Assembly: GCA_038744785.1 (NCBI GenBank)
Contig: JBCDLX010000006.1
Location: forward strand, 124,001 to 188,000
Length of the DNA stretch: 64,000 nt
Reading direction: 5' to 3'
Source: Ovoidimarina sp038744785
GTDB taxonomy: Bacteria; Pseudomonadota; Alphaproteobacteria; Rhodobacterales; Rhodobacteraceae
In this document: in pieces, positions 62,062 through 64,000 of the stretch
Layout of the letters: each line of letters begins with the position of its first letter
Numbering within the stretch: the first letter of the stretch is position 1
Made by a program: the position numbers and the translations under genes
The notes under the pieces: model-generated
Told to the model about the DNA's origin: nothing
Seen by the model: the letters and a program-made list of their open reading frames with translations, nothing else
The model's database searches: none

Positions 62062-63669
62062 ATGACTGACACTGGAACAAAAAAGATGCTCGATCCAGAC
62101 CCCAGGGTCTGGGATTTCGAGACAGAATATGAACTGGGCCAGGACAATATCCGGCCGCTTGGATTGGATATTCACAACCCAGTTTTTATCGTCTCCGGGA
62201 TTCTCATCCTTGGCTTCGTGATTGTCGCGCTGGCCAATCAGGAAGCCGCAGCCGCGTTTTTCGGGTGGCTCCGCCCGTGGCTGACAAGCACGTTCGACTG
62301 GTTTCTTGTTCTGTCAGTCAATGTGATTACCTTGTTTTGCCTCGCGCTGATTGTACTGCCTGTGGGCAAGGTTCGGATCGGGGGTAAAGACGCGACACCG
62401 GACTATTCCTATGCTGGCTGGATCGCGATGATGTTCGCGGCCGGCATCGGCATTGGCCTTTTGTTTTTTGGGGTTCTTGAGCCTGTTTACTACAATTTTT
62501 CCGAGGGCGGCGCCGCGCGGCCTTTAGGCATCGACATAAACGAGCCAGGCAACGAATACATTGGTATCGTTGGAACGATACATCATTGGGGTCTCGAAGG
62601 CTGGGCAGTCTACGCGGCCGTCGGGCTCGCCCTCGCGATATTTGCCTACAATCTTAACCTTCCCCTGACACTCCGGTCCGCGTTCTTTCCACTGTTGGGC
62701 GAACGCGTGTGGGGTTTCTGGGGGCACGTCATCGATACACTCGCGGTGTTTGCGACGCTCTTCGGGCTAACGACATCGCTTGGACTTGGGGCACAGCAGG
62801 TTGCGGCCGGTCTGAATGAGGTGTTCGGCATTGCGCCGTCGCCGACCGTGACCGTCCTGCTGATTGTCGGTATCACATTGATTGCGCTGGGTTCCGTTCT
62901 TATGGGTATGGACGCAGGTGTGAAGCGGCTGTCCGAGATCAACATGGTCATGGCAGTGCTGCTGTTCATCTTTGTCATCGCCGTGACGGGCGTCGCCACG
63001 GCGATTGAAAGGTACTTCTCGGTCATGGCGGATTACGTGAGGCTGTTGCCAGCGCTGTCGAATCCATTCGGACGAGAGGACACCAGCTACTTCCACGGCT
63101 GGACGACGTTCTATTGGGCTTGGTGGATCGCGTGGTCGCCCTTCGTGGGCATGTTCATCGCGCGTATTTCCCGGGGCCGGACAGTCCGAGAGTTTGTTCT
63201 TTGCGCTTTGATCGCGCCGACAGCCGTTTGTGCGCTTTGGATGTCGACCTTTGGCGGTGCCGCCATCGACATGCTGAATGCAGGTGGCGCAGAAGGTGTT
63301 AGGGCTACGGTGATTGACAGCTACGCCCCCGAAGGCGCGTTGTTCGGCTTCCTCAAAGAACTGCCGCTGTATTCAATTGTTGCGCCGGTTTCGCTTGTAC
63401 TTATCGTGATCTTCTTTGTTACGTCATCGGACTCCGGATCGCTGGTGATCGACACCATCACTGCTGGCGGGAAGCTTGATGCGCCCGTCGTCCAGCGTGT
63501 CTGGTGGTGCACACTTGAGGGTCTTGTTGCGATCGCACTGCTATTGGGCGGAGGCCTAAATGCACTTCAAGGCGCTGCGGTGTCGATGGGCATTCCATTC
63601 ACACTGGTCATCCTGATCATGTGCTATTGCCTATGGCTTGCGCTTCGGGCGGAACACAGAAAGCTCTAA
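62062..63669 (+). CDS. BCCT family transporter (betaine/choline/carnitine type)
   Basis: The protein has 535 residues and 12 membrane helices. The family signature WWIAWSPFVGMFIARISRGRT-like stretch is present, with the helix-3/8 aromatic region (FYWAWW). It is likely to import an osmolyte such as glycine betaine or DMSP; the substrate cannot be read. GGGAGG precedes the ATG. It ends in a terminator shared with the usp gene. Confidence 0.93.
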   Translation: MTDTGTKKMLDPDPRVWDFETEYELGQDNIRPLGLDIHNPVFIVSGILILGFVIVALANQEAAAAFFGWLRPWLTSTFDWFLVLSVNVITLFCLALIVLPVGKVRIGGKDATPDYSYAGWIAMMFAAGIGIGLLFFGVLEPVYYNFSEGGAARPLGIDINEPGNEYIGIVGTIHHWGLEGWAVYAAVGLALAIFAYNLNLPLTLRSAFFPLLGERVWGFWGHVIDTLAVFATLFGLTTSLGLGAQQVAAGLNEVFGIAPSPTVTVLLIVGITLIALGSVLMGMDAGVKRLSEINMVMAVLLFIFVIAVTGVATAIERYFSVMADYVRLLPALSNPFGREDTSYFHGWTTFYWAWWIAWSPFVGMFIARISRGRTVREFVLCALIAPTAVCALWMSTFGGAAIDMLNAGGAEGVRATVIDSYAPEGALFGFLKELPLYSIVAPVSLVLIVIFFVTSSDSGSLVIDTITAGGKLDAPVVQRVWWCTLEGLVAIALLLGGGLNALQGAAVSMGIPFTLVILIMCYCLWLALRAEHRKL

Positions 63670-63687
63670 ACGAGCGTCGAAACCATC

Positions 63688-63715
63688 AAGCCTCCCGCTG
63701 ACGCGGGGGGCTCTT
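63688..63715. terminator. Bidirectional terminator between BCCT and usp genes
   Basis: A 9-bp GC-rich stem (GCCTCCCGC/GCGGGGGGC, with one G-T pair) and a 4-base loop. It is extended by ATCAAG/CTTGAT arms with a small bulge, between two convergent genes. Confidence 0.65.
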
Positions 63716-63758
63716 GATCACTTCGACACCGGTCGGCGCAGACAGCTGTCTTGGAGGA

Positions 63759-64000
63759 CTATCCGCGCACAACAAATACGGAACACTTGGCGTGCGTGAC
63801 CACGTGGCTTGCGGTTGTTCCAAGAAGATAGTCCTGGACCTTGGGGTTTGCGGATTCCATGACGATGACATCCACGTTGCGCTCATTTGCAAGCTTAACA
63901 ATCTGTCGATGGACCGCGCCGGTTCGAACAACGGCCTCAAGCTCGACTCCTTCTGCAGGATGCTCCGTCAGGAATTTGTCGAGTTGCTCGGACCAGTATG
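63759..64000 (-). CDS. Universal stress protein (UspA) family, N-terminal part missing
   Basis: The gene runs off the right edge. About 79 C-terminal residues are visible, with VDVIVMESANPKVQDYLLGT then TASHVVTHAKCSVFVVRG, the G-x2-x-S and VLVVR-like end of Usp nucleotide-binding domains. The stop is TAG at 63759. It is convergent with the BCCT gene. Confidence 0.85.
   Translation of the reverse strand, partial: YWSEQLDKFLTEHPAEGVELEAVVRTGAVHRQIVKLANERNVDVIVMESANPKVQDYLLGTTASHVVTHAKCSVFVVRG

Overview
The window reads as a chromosome segment of a GC-rich marine alphaproteobacterium of the order Rhodobacterales (Roseobacter type). The evidence is the FlaF-FlbT-flagellin set, CtrA-like boxes in front of flagellar genes, a MotE/FlbE-like protein beside motA, the rpsT-dnaA and ubiB-ubiE-mutM neighbourhoods, and TIGR02300.

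Positions 1-29242 hold a mosaic-strand flagellar cluster. It contains the hook-filament junction genes (flgK partial, flgL), the P-ring (flgI), and fliP-fliN-fliH-fliF on the minus strand. Next come fliL, a PflI-like gene, motE-like, motA and a 760-aa periplasmic protein. The export gate flhA-fliR-flhB and a FliJ-like gene follow. A minus-strand run holds a second fliL-like gene, flgH-flgA-flgG-flgF, fliQ-fliE and flgC-flgB. The rest is fliI, DUF1217-flbT-flaF-flagellin, flgN-like, the rod-binding cheL/flgJ gene, fliK and flgD. Most neighbours overlap by ATGA or TGATG, so translational coupling is the rule. fliG, fliM, motB and flgE are not in the window.

Positions 29267-38578 hold conserved housekeeping genes: ubiB, ubiE, mutM, an enoyl-CoA hydratase, a homocysteine S-methyltransferase-like gene, rpsT, dnaA, a GntR/FCD regulator, a YgjP-like metallopeptidase, a TIGR02300 gene and tRNA-Ala(GGC). 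Just downstream of the tRNA lies a decayed P4-type integrase. This marks an old island insertion site, and the content becomes accessory from there.

Positions 39433-58386 are the most interesting part. They hold an L-fucose/L-arabinose isomerase-like gene, a YnjBCD-type ABC importer, a cytoplasmic GH51 arabinofuranosidase, a tagatose/psicose-3-epimerase-like protein, separate DhaL and DhaK kinase subunits and a LacD-type class I aldolase. The genes suggest an undescribed aldose to ketose to ketose-1-phosphate to DHAP + aldehyde route. A second unit follows: an MFS carrier diverging from a thiolase-like/DUF35 pair, an acyl-CoA synthetase, an aldehyde dehydrogenase, a HutC-type GntR regulator and a nucleoside hydrolase. 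Two similar inverted repeats (half-sites TTGGTA/TTGTA and TACAA), one before the ABC operon and one before the thiolase/MFS pair, suggest both units answer to that regulator.

Positions 58860-64000 hold an MFS-spermidine synthase-like fusion, a small membrane protein, a BCCT osmolyte transporter and the end of a universal stress protein that runs off the window.
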